Below, one piece after another: positions 1 through 8,548 of a stretch of DNA of 64,000 nucleotides. The position numbers were made by a program, and so were the translations under genes. The notes under the pieces were generated by a model. The model was not told the DNA's origin, did no database searches, and saw only the letters and a program-made list of their open reading frames with translations. The DNA comes from Clostridia bacterium (GTDB lineage Bacteria > Bacillota_A > Clostridia > Oscillospirales > CAG-272), in contig JAFSUU010000032.1 of assembly GCA_017445115.1 (NCBI GenBank), positions 9,356-73,355 on the forward strand. The letters are read 5' to 3'. Each line of letters starts with the position of its first letter. The stretch's first letter is position 1.

Positions 1-291
1 GTTGAGAACGACCGTTCTCTTGTTGAGAAGATGGTCTGCGATCTGCGGAACGCTCTCGAACGTCTTCGGCTTGAGAACTTTCATCTCAATAGATGCGCCG
101 GAAAGGCTGATGCCGCCCATACCGGTTCCGGGAGTAGCTACGTTCTGGGGCTGAGTTCCCTGGGCGAGACTCTCGTCAGCAACGTTGTCATAGTCGCTGA
201 ACTCGTTGTAGTAATCGTCCTCGTAGTTGTCGGAATACGTTTCCTCCTGAGCAGGTTTTTTCTTGAAGTTTTCCATAAAACCAAAAGCCAT
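1..291 (-). CDS. sepF: Cell division protein SepF, N-terminal part (cut by window edge)
   Basis: The first 97 residues are visible; the C-terminal SepF core lies beyond the window start. The protein begins MAFGFMENFKKKP, continues through an acidic, tyrosine-rich linker (EDDYYNEF) and enters the DUF552/SepF fold at VLKPKTFESVPQIADHLL near residue 72. SepF binds FtsZ C-termini and tethers the Z-ring to the membrane through an N-terminal amphipathic helix, which fits the basic/hydrophobic start seen here. A GGAGG site (about 301-305) precedes the ATG at 291. It is the last visible gene of a minus-strand run after the HlyD-like gene and yggS, an order known from Clostridia division clusters. Confidence 0.88.
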   Translation of the reverse strand, partial: MAFGFMENFKKKPAQEETYSDNYEDDYYNEFSDYDNVADESLAQGTQPQNVATPGTGMGGISLSGASIEMKVLKPKTFESVPQIADHLLNKRTVVLN

Positions 292-348
292 TTTCAAATT
301 CCTCCGAAAAATATGATCTGAAATAATTTATAAAGAGAGGAGCCGGGA

Positions 349-1053
349 TCAGTGATAGGATCTTGAACCGAATACCGCGGAGCCGAGTCTTATCTCGGTC
401 GCGCCCTCCTCCACTGCTTCCTCATAGCTGTCGCTCATACCCATAGATAATACAGGTTCTATTATATTATAGAGATATTTTTGCGAAATGTCAAGGAATA
501 TCCCGTAAGTTTTACTAAAATATTTGCGGTACTCGTCTTTTTTCTCGCATTTCGGAGCCATCGTCATAATGCCGACCGGGCGCACGTGTTCAAATGCTCC
601 GAGTTCCGAAAAGAAGGCGTCGGCGTCCTCCGGCATGATGCCTCCCTTGGACTCCTCGCGTCCGATGTTGATCTCGACGAGCACGTCGGAGACAAGGCCT
701 TTTGCCGCGGATACCTTATCTATCTCTCTTGCGAGATGAACGCTGTCGACCGACTCGATAAGCGATACTTTTCCGACTATGCTCTTGACCTTGTTCGTCT
801 GAAGATGACCTATCAGATGCATATCCGTGTGATCCTTCAGCGCGTCGTATTTTGACAGAAGCTCGGGGACTCTGTTCTCGCCGACGAGCCTGTATCCGAG
901 CGTATCCGCGGCGAAAAGGATCCTCTCCGGTACCACCGTCTTCGTCGCGAGGAGAATGTTTACTTCTCTTGCCGACTTCCGCTTTACCGACGCTTCGCGA
1001 ATCTTATATTCTATTTCTTTCAGGTTTTTTCTTATGATTTCGAATTCGTCCAT
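349..1053 (-). CDS. yggS: YggS/PROSC-family PLP homeostasis protein
   Basis: This 234-residue protein is a fold-type III PLP-binding protein, a single TIM barrel that buffers pyridoxal phosphate and affects amino-acid pools rather than acting as a classical enzyme. The PLP lysine is visible in LLATKT (K38), followed by GENRVPELLSKY, HLIGHLQTNK, SVDS and the C-terminal phosphate-binding segment with LSMGMSDSYEEAV and RLGSAVFGSR. Length is normal for the family. A GAGGAC ribosome site lies just before the ATG, 8 nt downstream of the HlyD-like gene, so the two are likely co-transcribed, and sepF follows. Linkage of yggS to sepF is typical of Gram-positive division clusters. Confidence 0.93.
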   Translation of the reverse strand: MDEFEIIRKNLKEIEYKIREASVKRKSAREVNILLATKTVVPERILFAADTLGYRLVGENRVPELLSKYDALKDHTDMHLIGHLQTNKVKSIVGKVSLIESVDSVHLAREIDKVSAAKGLVSDVLVEINIGREESKGGIMPEDADAFFSELGAFEHVRPVGIMTMAPKCEKKDEYRKYFSKTYGIFLDISQKYLYNIIEPVLSMGMSDSYEEAVEEGATEIRLGSAVFGSRSYH

Positions 1054-1060
1054 TTTGTCC

Positions 1061-2455
1061 TCAGTTAATATTCGTGATTATCCTTCCGTCGGAAAGCCCT
1101 TTGCCGCTCGTTATCACGTTTTCGTTGAGCCCGAGCCATTTATACACCGTCGGCGTCGTTTCCGTTTCGGTCACCGATTCGCTCTCCGTATCGGTATCGC
1201 TGTCAGATTCCTTCGAGCCTCCGGGCGACCATTCCGGCGATTGCGCGACCTCTCCGGTATCCGCCTCTGACGGAGCTTTCGTCTCCTCCTCGACCGGCTC
1301 TTTGTGGTCCATTTCGACGATATACGTGTTCTCGTACTCGGTTATGACGTCGATCAGTCTGAAGTGCACGACTTCTCCCGTGAGAACGTAAACTCCCATC
1401 TGGCCGTCAACGATACGCACCGCCGATTTCGGTATCCTGAATCCCGTGTATTCGTTCTCGAGCAGTTCGTAGCTCTGCATACGGAGGAAGTTGAATCCCT
1501 CCGGGATCTTGTCCGACTTGAACACGGCGATGCCGACGTCGCCGCTGCGGCTGATCCTCTCGAGCGTCATAGAGATCTTCATGCCCCTGTTGTGCGGAAA
1601 ATAGATCGTGTAATCTTTTCCGACCTCTTTGGTGTCAAGACTCTCACTGCTCAGCTCGCACACGAAGCGCCAAACGGAAGAGGTCACCGTCTTTCCGGCG
1701 TCATTTTCGGTCGAGACGGGATCTGTGGCGACAATACTCTTGAATTCCGCGTAAGACGCGTTCGCAATTTTTTCGGGGGTGAACACCGTCTCGTAGCCGT
1801 CGGTCTCGGTATAGTACCATCCCGAAGACGGCGTCACCACGCTGGACACGAGATTCCCGAGCCCTGCGGTTATCTCGTCCCTTTTGCGCTTCAGCTCTTC
1901 TATCTGGGACGAGACGTCGGTAGACGTCCCCGCGGCGGCGTTTCTTCTCGTAACTATCGAAAGAAGACTTTGCTCGTGAGATATCGCCTCGGCGTACTTG
2001 CCCTGCTCGACGTTTCTTCTGATCTGCGCAATTATGTCGTACGTCTCGACGTCAAGCTTCGATACGTCGCGGTTCGTCAGAGAGTCCTCTGCGGAAAGCG
2101 AGAGCAGAGCAAGCTGCGCTTCAATGTCCGCAAGCTTCTGTCTCTCGTCCGCGGCGCTCGACGAATAGAGATTCGCGACGACGGTGCCGGCTGAGATCTT
2201 CGTCCCCGACTCGACGCTCGGTACGATACTGCCTTCTCCGGGAGACGCGATGACTTTTTCGCTTCTGAAAACGTATCCCTCTCCGGTCGTTTTGACGGTA
2301 TACGTATACGGCGTCGCGGGTTCGTATTTCACGGACGCCGTGACCTTATGCCAGATCTGATATCCGATGTAAAAGATGACGGCGATACCGGCTATCGTCG
2401 CCGCCGCCCGCATCAACACCTTTTTCAGATATTCCTTATCATAGTTTTCAAGCAT
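1061..2455 (-). CDS. HlyD-like membrane-anchored adaptor protein
   Basis: This 464-residue protein has one N-terminal membrane helix (about 15-34), then a beta/lipoyl-like segment (YVFRSEKVIASPGEGSI, SGTKISAGTVVANLYSSS), a helical hairpin region (about 105-200) and a second beta-barrel half. That is the layout of HlyD/RND membrane-fusion adaptors, but no exporter or ABC gene is adjacent. Near the C-terminus a Ser/Asp/Thr/Glu-rich low-complexity stretch (SDSDTDTESESVTETET) interrupts before the final VITSGKGLSDG motif. HlyD-like genes beside yggS and sepF recur in Clostridia, so a cell-envelope or division role is more likely than toxin export. Specific function unknown. Confidence 0.75.
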   Translation of the reverse strand: MLENYDKEYLKKVLMRAAATIAGIAVIFYIGYQIWHKVTASVKYEPATPYTYTVKTTGEGYVFRSEKVIASPGEGSIVPSVESGTKISAGTVVANLYSSSAADERQKLADIEAQLALLSLSAEDSLTNRDVSKLDVETYDIIAQIRRNVEQGKYAEAISHEQSLLSIVTRRNAAAGTSTDVSSQIEELKRKRDEITAGLGNLVSSVVTPSSGWYYTETDGYETVFTPEKIANASYAEFKSIVATDPVSTENDAGKTVTSSVWRFVCELSSESLDTKEVGKDYTIYFPHNRGMKISMTLERISRSGDVGIAVFKSDKIPEGFNFLRMQSYELLENEYTGFRIPKSAVRIVDGQMGVYVLTGEVVHFRLIDVITEYENTYIVEMDHKEPVEEETKAPSEADTGEVAQSPEWSPGGSKESDSDTDTESESVTETETTPTVYKWLGLNENVITSGKGLSDGRIITNIN

Positions 2456-2509
2456 TTTTTGCTCCTTGTGATCCCGCCTGTTGTGCCTTGCCGGGATCCG
2501 GCAGTCAAA

Positions 2510-4774
2510 TCAAAGTTCTGTGATCTTCGCGCTTTCGTATTCGATGAATTCCGGTCTGCAGGTAAGAAGGATGGACTGCGGCATACCTTCCGACGAGAGG
2601 ATCTCCACCATCTGTCCGGCGCGATCCTTGTCAAGTCTTGCAAAGCACTCGTCGAATATCATCGTCGGCACTTCTTCCGAATACATGACTTTGACGAGAG
2701 AAGTTCTGATGCTTATATACGACGCGTCTTTCGTTCCTTCGGACAGGAAGTCGACCGTGCGTCTCTCCCCTCCGGCTTTGACCGTGAGATTGAAATCTTC
2801 TCCCGAGGAAAGAGTTCCGTACTTTCCGCCGGTGACCTTGTCAAGTATCGCCGCGGCGTCCTCTGCAACTCTCGGCATGACGTCCCCGCGCATCTTTTCT
2901 CCCGCGGCTTCAAGCGCTTCGAGCGCCATCACGAGCGCCGAGTGTTTGCTCTCAAGGGTGTCTATCTCTTCCTCTATGACCGAGATCCTTCCGGCGACCT
3001 CAGAAGGAGTTTTGCCCGCCGCGTTAAGCGCCGCGAGCTCTTTTTCGATCGAGCTCTCGCGCTCCCTGAACGCCGCCGCGGAGCTCTCCGCAAAATCGCG
3101 TTCCCGCAGCGTGCGGTTGTATTCGTCCTTCGTCATCGTCAGCGCCTTTTCGCGGCCGGCAGAAAGCGCCTCGCGCTCCGCCGCTGCCTCGTCGCTTCTC
3201 TCTTCTTCGCCGACGTCCTCGAGGATCGCGGACAGTCTTCCCTTTGCGCCCTCAAGCCGCGCGGTGAGCTCACGCCTCTTCTCGGAGGATTCTTTTGCGA
3301 TGCGCCTTGCCTCCGCCAAAACCTCGAAAACGTTGTCCGACTCTTTGACTCCGACTCTTGCGCCGTAAGATATCCCGCGGTCTATCTCCGCGTCGTGCTT
3401 GGTTATCGCTTCTTCGGTTATCGAATCTATCCTGCTTATGTTCTCTTTGAGTTTTACGGTGTATTTGTAGCTGTCGTACTTCGCCATGACTGCGGCGTCG
3501 AGCGACTCGTCGTCATCGGCGCCCCAGCCCTCGAGAAATCTCTTATAAGTCGCGGAATATATCCTGTATCCGACAAACCCCGCCGCGGCGAGCAGGAAAA
3601 ACACCACCGTCAGAATTATCACGACGCCGAGATAACCCGCTTCGGAAATGCGCGTTCTGAGCGCCGGAATGACCGCGCAGAAAATGCCCATCAGCCCGAG
3701 TATCGCGAGCGTGCACGCCGCTGAAAGGCAGAACGCCACTCCTCTTTTCATCTTCTTCGTCGTCGCGCCGACACCCTCGAGCGTCTCGGGTTCTGTGTCG
3801 TCACGGCCGGCGAGCTTTTCTTCGAGCTCCGCCTTTTTGCGGGAGAGCGTTGCGATGTCGCGCTCGGTCTCGCGGACTCTCGATTCGCAAAGGTCGATCT
3901 TTGCGACGAGCTCGTCGTCCGCCGCGGGATTCAGCGCCGAAAGTTCTTCGCTGACGCTCTTCACTTCCGCTTCGCATCTGTCGATATCCTTGACCTTCGC
4001 GCCGATCCTTAATGCTTCGTATGCTTTGCAAAGCGCGGAAAGCTCTTTTGCCTCCTCCTCGCGCTTCGCCCTTTTAGCGACGACGTCCGCCAGAGTCCCT
4101 TCGAGGTCGACTATCTTCTGAGACGAGCTTTGCGCGTCCTTCAGAACGCCCCGGAGCTTTTCCTTCTCCGCTTCGAGCTCTTCTATCCTGCCGCCGGATC
4201 CTTTTTTATATCTGAGCAGTTTTCTCGCCGCGTCGAGCTTTTCGAGCGCGCGCTTTGTGTTTATCTCTTCATCGCCGGAAGACATCAGGTTTTCAAGCGC
4301 GACCTTCAATCCACCGCCGTCGATCTTCGCGTTTTCGGCGCCCTTGACGAACGCGCTCTGAAGATAAACTTTCTCGGGGAATCCGAAGAAATACTCTCCC
4401 GGGCTCTTCGAGGTCTTTACCGCCTCGCCGGTCGTTCTGTTCACGATCTTGACACCCTCGCGGTAGATGTCGCGTCCGCCCTCAGAGGTGCGGTAAAGTC
4501 TGCGCTCGACCGTGTATTCTCCGTCGCGGCACTCGGCGACGAGAAATCCCGCCGCAAGCCCGTTTTCCCAGTTGACGTAGTGCTCTTTTTCCGAGATCCC
4601 GTCACCTCCGGTCGCCTTTCCGGAAAGCCCGTAGAAAATGAATTTTATAAACGCGGCGACTGTGCTCTTGCCGCATTCATTCGCTCCGCTGATCACGTTA
4701 AGTCCCCGGTCGAGCTCGATCACTCTGTCGGTCAGCGTGCCGAAAGATTTTATGTTAAGTTGTTTAATATACAT
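2510..4774 (-). CDS. SbcC/YhaN-like AAA ATPase with central membrane hairpin
   Basis: This 754-residue SMC-type ATPase begins with the Rad50/SbcC N-terminal fold and a Walker A GANECGKST (residues 30-38). Long coiled-coil segments rich in E, K, R and A follow, interrupted near residues 340-410 by two hydrophobic spans. The C-terminal half holds LSSGEDFNL, FLSEGTKDASY (signature-like) and Walker B PTMIFDECFARLD. The size and hydrophobic middle match the YhaN branch better than full-length SbcC (about 1000 residues with a zinc hook). The nuclease subunit gene lies directly upstream, so a DNA-end-processing ATPase partnered with it is inferred. The membrane spans suggest the complex works at the membrane. 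Confidence 0.82.
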   Translation of the reverse strand: MYIKQLNIKSFGTLTDRVIELDRGLNVISGANECGKSTVAAFIKFIFYGLSGKATGGDGISEKEHYVNWENGLAAGFLVAECRDGEYTVERRLYRTSEGGRDIYREGVKIVNRTTGEAVKTSKSPGEYFFGFPEKVYLQSAFVKGAENAKIDGGGLKVALENLMSSGDEEINTKRALEKLDAARKLLRYKKGSGGRIEELEAEKEKLRGVLKDAQSSSQKIVDLEGTLADVVAKRAKREEEAKELSALCKAYEALRIGAKVKDIDRCEAEVKSVSEELSALNPAADDELVAKIDLCESRVRETERDIATLSRKKAELEEKLAGRDDTEPETLEGVGATTKKMKRGVAFCLSAACTLAILGLMGIFCAVIPALRTRISEAGYLGVVIILTVVFFLLAAAGFVGYRIYSATYKRFLEGWGADDDESLDAAVMAKYDSYKYTVKLKENISRIDSITEEAITKHDAEIDRGISYGARVGVKESDNVFEVLAEARRIAKESSEKRRELTARLEGAKGRLSAILEDVGEEERSDEAAAEREALSAGREKALTMTKDEYNRTLRERDFAESSAAAFRERESSIEKELAALNAAGKTPSEVAGRISVIEEEIDTLESKHSALVMALEALEAAGEKMRGDVMPRVAEDAAAILDKVTGGKYGTLSSGEDFNLTVKAGGERRTVDFLSEGTKDASYISIRTSLVKVMYSEEVPTMIFDECFARLDKDRAGQMVEILSSEGMPQSILLTCRPEFIEYESAKITEL

Positions 4775-4838
4775 GTTCCGTATCCGTTCCGTTGTCCCGG
4801 ACGATGTCCGTTATTTTATGATGCAAAACCTATCCGTC

Positions 4839-5969
4839 TCAAAAGTCCACGATGTTCTCGCCCGACAGCGCCGCAAGCCCGTACCTGAGCGCCTTTTCAG
4901 CCGTCGTGCGAACCTTCTCGTCGTCGCTTTTGAGAAGCGGTTCAAGCTCTCTGTAAAACTGTCCTTTCACGGTCCCGTCCGCCGCGAGCTCCTCACCGTT
5001 TTCCTCGGGGGACGTCGCGTCGACAAGCTCGAAGAAGAAAAGCCCTTTTATCTCCGATGCGATGTCGTCCGTATTGATCACGAGAGACGACGGTATGCGC
5101 CCGGTGATCTTCAGCGAGAGGAGAGTCTCCTCGCCGTATCCGCGCTCCGTCACATAATCGTTTATCTTCGCGACGAGCTCGTCTCGGGAGAGTATACCGT
5201 CAGCAGAGAGCTCCTCGCTCTCATAATGACGCTTCGAGAATCTGAGCCTTCGGGCCGTGATGTTCGCCTTTCCGTTTTCCTTCTCTCCTTCTATCAGGAT
5301 CGCGCCTTTCGGACCGCATTCTCCGAAATCGCGACCTTCAAGGCATCCGCAGTACGCCCACACGGAATCTCCCGTTTTCTTCGGCTCCGGAGCGTTGTGG
5401 ATATGAGCGATCGCCGTGTAATCCGCGCCGAACGAGCGGATTATCTCCTCGTTTATCGGGCAGTACGGCGAGTCCGCAGAGCGGGTATCCGCGTGCCCGA
5501 CAAGGATATTGAACCTTGACGGATCCTCGACGCGCTCCCCGATCGCCGGATTATTATACAGCGAACGCGACGTAAAGCTGTATCCGTAAACGTCGACTCC
5601 GAGGCGGTCGACCGGGATCTTCTCGAGCGAATCGTTTTTGAATATATGTACGTTTTCGGGAAAGATCCCCTCTTTGGCGTAGACGGAGGTGTCCGTCACG
5701 GGGTCGTGGTTCCCGGCGGCGATAAAAATTTCAGCCGAAGAATTCTTCGCCTCTCTGACTATTATCCCTATCGTCTCGCGCGTGACGTATTCCGAATCAA
5801 AAAGATCCCCGGCGATAAGGATTATATCTATCCCGTTCTTTTTCGCCCAGTTCATCATCGTCACGAACGTCGCGCGAAGTTCGTTTTTTCTTATCTCGGC
5901 GCGCTTGACGTCGAGCCTTGAAAACGGGCTGTCAAGATGGATGTCGCCGGTGTGAAGTATCTTTATCAT
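4839..5969 (-). CDS. SbcD/YhaO-like DNA repair exonuclease (metallophosphoesterase)
   Basis: This 376-residue Mre11/SbcD-type nuclease shows the calcineurin-like metal-binding motifs in order: HTGDIHLDSPF (residues 6-16), AGDLFDSEYV, GNHDPV, a GHAD segment and AIAHIHN. The C-terminal third is the capping region that would contact the ATPase. It is first in a minus-strand operon with the SbcC/YhaN-like gene about 60 nt downstream. A good promoter lies 50-80 nt upstream (6018-6046). The family cleaves DNA ends and hairpins with Mn2+. The short partner suggests the YhaOM/YhaN variant rather than classical SbcCD. Confidence 0.86.
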   Translation of the reverse strand: MIKILHTGDIHLDSPFSRLDVKRAEIRKNELRATFVTMMNWAKKNGIDIILIAGDLFDSEYVTRETIGIIVREAKNSSAEIFIAAGNHDPVTDTSVYAKEGIFPENVHIFKNDSLEKIPVDRLGVDVYGYSFTSRSLYNNPAIGERVEDPSRFNILVGHADTRSADSPYCPINEEIIRSFGADYTAIAHIHNAPEPKKTGDSVWAYCGCLEGRDFGECGPKGAILIEGEKENGKANITARRLRFSKRHYESEELSADGILSRDELVAKINDYVTERGYGEETLLSLKITGRIPSSLVINTDDIASEIKGLFFFELVDATSPEENGEELAADGTVKGQFYRELEPLLKSDDEKVRTTAEKALRYGLAALSGENIVDF

Positions 5970-6017
5970 AGTTTCTCCAATGCTCTGCAGGTCTTCAATA
6001 TATAGTTATACAGAATA

Positions 6018-6046
6018 AGTATATCACAATTATTTGTGAAGTTCAA
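6018..6046 (-). promoter_or_regulatory. Promoter for the sbcD-like/sbcC-like operon
   Basis: On the minus strand the sequence reads TTGAAC, a 17-nt spacer and TATACT, with TG one base before the -10 (extended -10). It lies about 50 nt upstream of the nuclease start at 5969. Confidence 0.6.
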
Positions 6047-6130
6047 TAGAAAATCGCGTGACAAAGCCAATTTTTTTGAAGCGATTTCGGGAGTTTTTTT
6101 ATCCAGCATATTTATTTTTTATATTTTTTG

Positions 6131-6139
6131 TGGTAGAAT
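6131..6139 (+). promoter_or_regulatory. Extended -10 promoter for rbfA-nrnA-truB
   Basis: TGGTAGAAT gives a TG-N-TAGAAT extended -10 about 60 nt upstream of the rbfA ATG. The -35 region (about 6111-6116, TTTATT) is poor, as often seen where an extended -10 compensates. Confidence 0.45.
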
Positions 6140-6199
6140 GTAAAATGTAATATTATGTGCACCGAGAAACAATCCGGCGCGGAAGGACAGATAACGCTT

Positions 6200-6565
6200 A
6201 TGGCAAAATACAGACAGGATCGCATCAACGACTCGGTCGCAAACGAAATGGCTCAGATAATAAGAGATATCAAAGATCCCAGGGTGTCATGCGCTCTCAT
6301 AACCGTCACCGGAGCTTCGGTATCGCAGGATCTGAAATATGCAAAGGTCTTTTATTCCTGCATCTCGGGAAAAAGCGAGGAATGTGAAGCGGGACTCGAG
6401 CGCGCGGCGGGCTTTGCCAGAGGACAGCTCGCGCGACGTCTCAATCTCAGGATCACACCGGAGATCACTTTCGTCTACGACAGCTCTCTCGAGCACGGAA
6501 TGAAGATAGCCAAAATACTTAACGAACTCGATATTACCGACGAAGATGCCGGGGAGGAAAAGTGA
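6200..6565 (+). CDS. rbfA: 30S ribosome-binding factor RbfA
   Basis: RbfA matures the 5' end of 16S rRNA and binds the 30S subunit, with a role in cold adaptation. The 121-residue product starts MAKYRQDRINDSVANEM and carries the KH-like core with IRDIKDPRVS, VTGASVSQDLKYAKVFYS, LARRLNLRITPEITFVYDSSLEHGMKI. I chose the ATG at 6200, preceded by GGAAGG, because it matches the family N-terminus; an upstream in-frame ATG at 6155 would add 15 unrelated residues. It overlaps the next gene by one base (TGATG). No infB or nusA precedes it here, unlike the usual nusA-infB-rbfA order. Confidence 0.93.
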   Translation: MAKYRQDRINDSVANEMAQIIRDIKDPRVSCALITVTGASVSQDLKYAKVFYSCISGKSEECEAGLERAAGFARGQLARRLNLRITPEITFVYDSSLEHGMKIAKILNELDITDEDAGEEK

Positions 6566-7602
6566 TGCCGGAATTTGCGATTTATGACGTCGCGAAAGCG
6601 GCGGAATTTCTGAAAAGCCGCCGCAGCGTCCTCGTGATGTGCCACAACAATCCGGACGGAGACGCGATCGGCTCATCTCTGTCGCTCGTCACCATACTCC
6701 GCGCGCTCGGCAAAGAGGCAAGGGCAGTCTGCCCGTCGGAAATACCGGAAAAGCTCGAATTTCTCGCCGAGGGAGAAGACTTTTCGTACAGCGACGGCGA
6801 CGAGGAAAAATACGACGCTCTCGTCACGGTCGACGTCGCGTCACGCGGTCAGCTCGGCCGCCTTTCGCCCCTCACAACAAAAGTCGACCTTATGATAGAT
6901 CACCACGCAAAAGGCGAAGCTTTCGCGCCGAACCTCATAAGACCGGAAGCGTCCGCGGCGGCAGAGATAATTTTCGATATATATGAGATTTACAAGCGCA
7001 CCGGAGATATAGGTTCACTTCCCGACGCCGCGAGATATATTTTTGCGGCGATCTCGTCCGACACCGGAAGCTTCAAATACAACAACGCGACTCCGCATAC
7101 TTTCAGAGTTGCCGCAGATCTCGTGGAAGAGATAACGGAGTCCGACGACGGAGGGTACGACGCGAGCGACCTTTCCCGCCTGCTTCACGACACGATGACG
7201 GAAAAGGATCAGAAGATCGCCAATATGGTCGCTGACAGGATAAAACTTTACGAAGACGGCGCGCTCGCGATGTGCCTTATAACCGCGGACATTATGGCGT
7301 CTCTCGACGCCGACGACAAGGATTTCGGCGGCGCGATAGACGTCGTGAGAAGCCGCAAGGGCGTGATCGTCGCGGTGACCGTAAGGCAGAGCGTCTCCGA
7401 CAGCGGAACTTTCAAGATCTCGGCAAGGGCGGCGTCCGACATCGATGTTTCCGAAGTCTGCGGAAAATTCGGCGGCGGCGGGCACAAGAGAGCCGCCGGC
7501 GCCACGATATACGCCAAAACCCCTGAGGAAGCCTATAACGCCGCACAGGACGCTTTTTCCGCGGCGGTAAGAGAATTCAAAGGCGGCAAACACGATGAGT
7601 AA
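6565..7602 (+). CDS. nrnA: NrnA-type DHH phosphoesterase (nanoRNase / pAp phosphatase)
   Basis: This 345-residue DHH/DHHA1 protein degrades short oligoribonucleotides and dephosphorylates pAp. Visible motifs are HNNPDGDAIGSSL (about 27-39), VTVDVASRGQLG, the DHH signature in MIDHHAKGEAF (about 110), SDTGSFKYNN and the DHHA1 C-terminal GGGGHKRAAGATI. The ATG at 6565 follows GGGGAGG with good spacing; a GTG at 6562 is also in frame. It sits between rbfA and truB, a conserved Firmicutes arrangement, and its 3' end overlaps truB by 8 nt, implying translational coupling. Confidence 0.93.
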   Translation: MPEFAIYDVAKAAEFLKSRRSVLVMCHNNPDGDAIGSSLSLVTILRALGKEARAVCPSEIPEKLEFLAEGEDFSYSDGDEEKYDALVTVDVASRGQLGRLSPLTTKVDLMIDHHAKGEAFAPNLIRPEASAAAEIIFDIYEIYKRTGDIGSLPDAARYIFAAISSDTGSFKYNNATPHTFRVAADLVEEITESDDGGYDASDLSRLLHDTMTEKDQKIANMVADRIKLYEDGALAMCLITADIMASLDADDKDFGGAIDVVRSRKGVIVAVTVRQSVSDSGTFKISARAASDIDVSEVCGKFGGGGHKRAAGATIYAKTPEEAYNAAQDAFSAAVREFKGGKHDE

Positions 7603-8509
7603 ACGAGTTCCGTCTCCCGCAAACGGTATTCTTATAGTCAACAAGCACGGCGGCGTCACCTCGCACGACATAGTCTCCGCCGTCAGACGTCTCTTTGACA
7701 CGCCGAAGGTCGGCCACACCGGAACGCTTGACCCGATGGCGACCGGAGTTCTGCCGATACTGCTCGGACGCGCCGTAAAAGCGGCGGATCTGCTTTTGTC
7801 GGAGAACAAGGAATACGAAGCGGAGCTGGCGCTCGGCGTCACGACCGACACCGAGGACGTTACGGGAAAGATCCTTTCGGAATCAAACGAAATTCCGGAT
7901 AAAGAGCGCGTCCTTGAAGTCTGCCGCTCGTTTCGCGGAAAGATCATGCAGACGCCGCCGATGTACAGCGCGCTGAAATCCGGCGGAAGAAAGCTCTGCG
8001 ACATCGCCCGCGAGGGCGGCGAGGTCGAAAGAGCGCCGCGCGAAATAGAGATCTATTCTATCGAGCCGAAAGCGGTATCGGACCGAGTTTACAGAATCAG
8101 AGTCTCGTGCTCCAAAGGCACGTATATCAGAACTCTTTGCGCCGATATAGGGCACGCGCTCGGCTGCGGGGCGGCGATGAGCGCTCTTTGCAGGACGAGG
8201 ACGGGAAGCTTCACGATAGAAGACTCCGTCACCGTTGAAGATCTTGAAAAAATGACGTTTGAGGAGAGACTCGCTCTCCCGCGCCCGACGGAAAGTCTGT
8301 TCAAGGACCTTCCCGAGGTCGAACTCGGAGACTTTTTCGCAAAGCTCGCGAAGAACGGCGCCGAGATCTATCAGAAAAAAATCGCCGTCTCCTTTGAGGA
8401 CGGCGCGCTCATAAGGCTGAAGCACGGCGGAGAGTTTTTCGCTCTCGGAAAAGCCGTGACCTTCCCCGGCGGACCGGCGATAAAGCCCGTAAAACTTTTC
8501 AAATTGTAA
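7595..8509 (+). CDS. truB: tRNA pseudouridine(55) synthase TruB
   Basis: TruB converts U55 in the T-loop of tRNAs to pseudouridine. The 304-residue protein contains GILIVNKHGGVTSHDIV, the catalytic HTGTLDPMATGVLP (nucleophile Asp46), YEAELALGVTTDTED, GKIMQTPPMYSALKSGGRKL and SCSKGTYIRTLCADIG, all in family order, and ends in a PUA-like segment. It overlaps nrnA by 8 nt. The ribF gene that often follows truB is missing; a drug/metabolite exporter gene comes next after about 40 nt. Confidence 0.95.
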   Translation: MSKRVPSPANGILIVNKHGGVTSHDIVSAVRRLFDTPKVGHTGTLDPMATGVLPILLGRAVKAADLLLSENKEYEAELALGVTTDTEDVTGKILSESNEIPDKERVLEVCRSFRGKIMQTPPMYSALKSGGRKLCDIAREGGEVERAPREIEIYSIEPKAVSDRVYRIRVSCSKGTYIRTLCADIGHALGCGAAMSALCRTRTGSFTIEDSVTVEDLEKMTFEERLALPRPTESLFKDLPEVELGDFFAKLAKNGAEIYQKKIAVSFEDGALIRLKHGGEFFALGKAVTFPGGPAIKPVKLFKL

Positions 8510-8548
8510 TCAACTACCCCATTTCAATTCGGTTTTCGGATGAGATAA

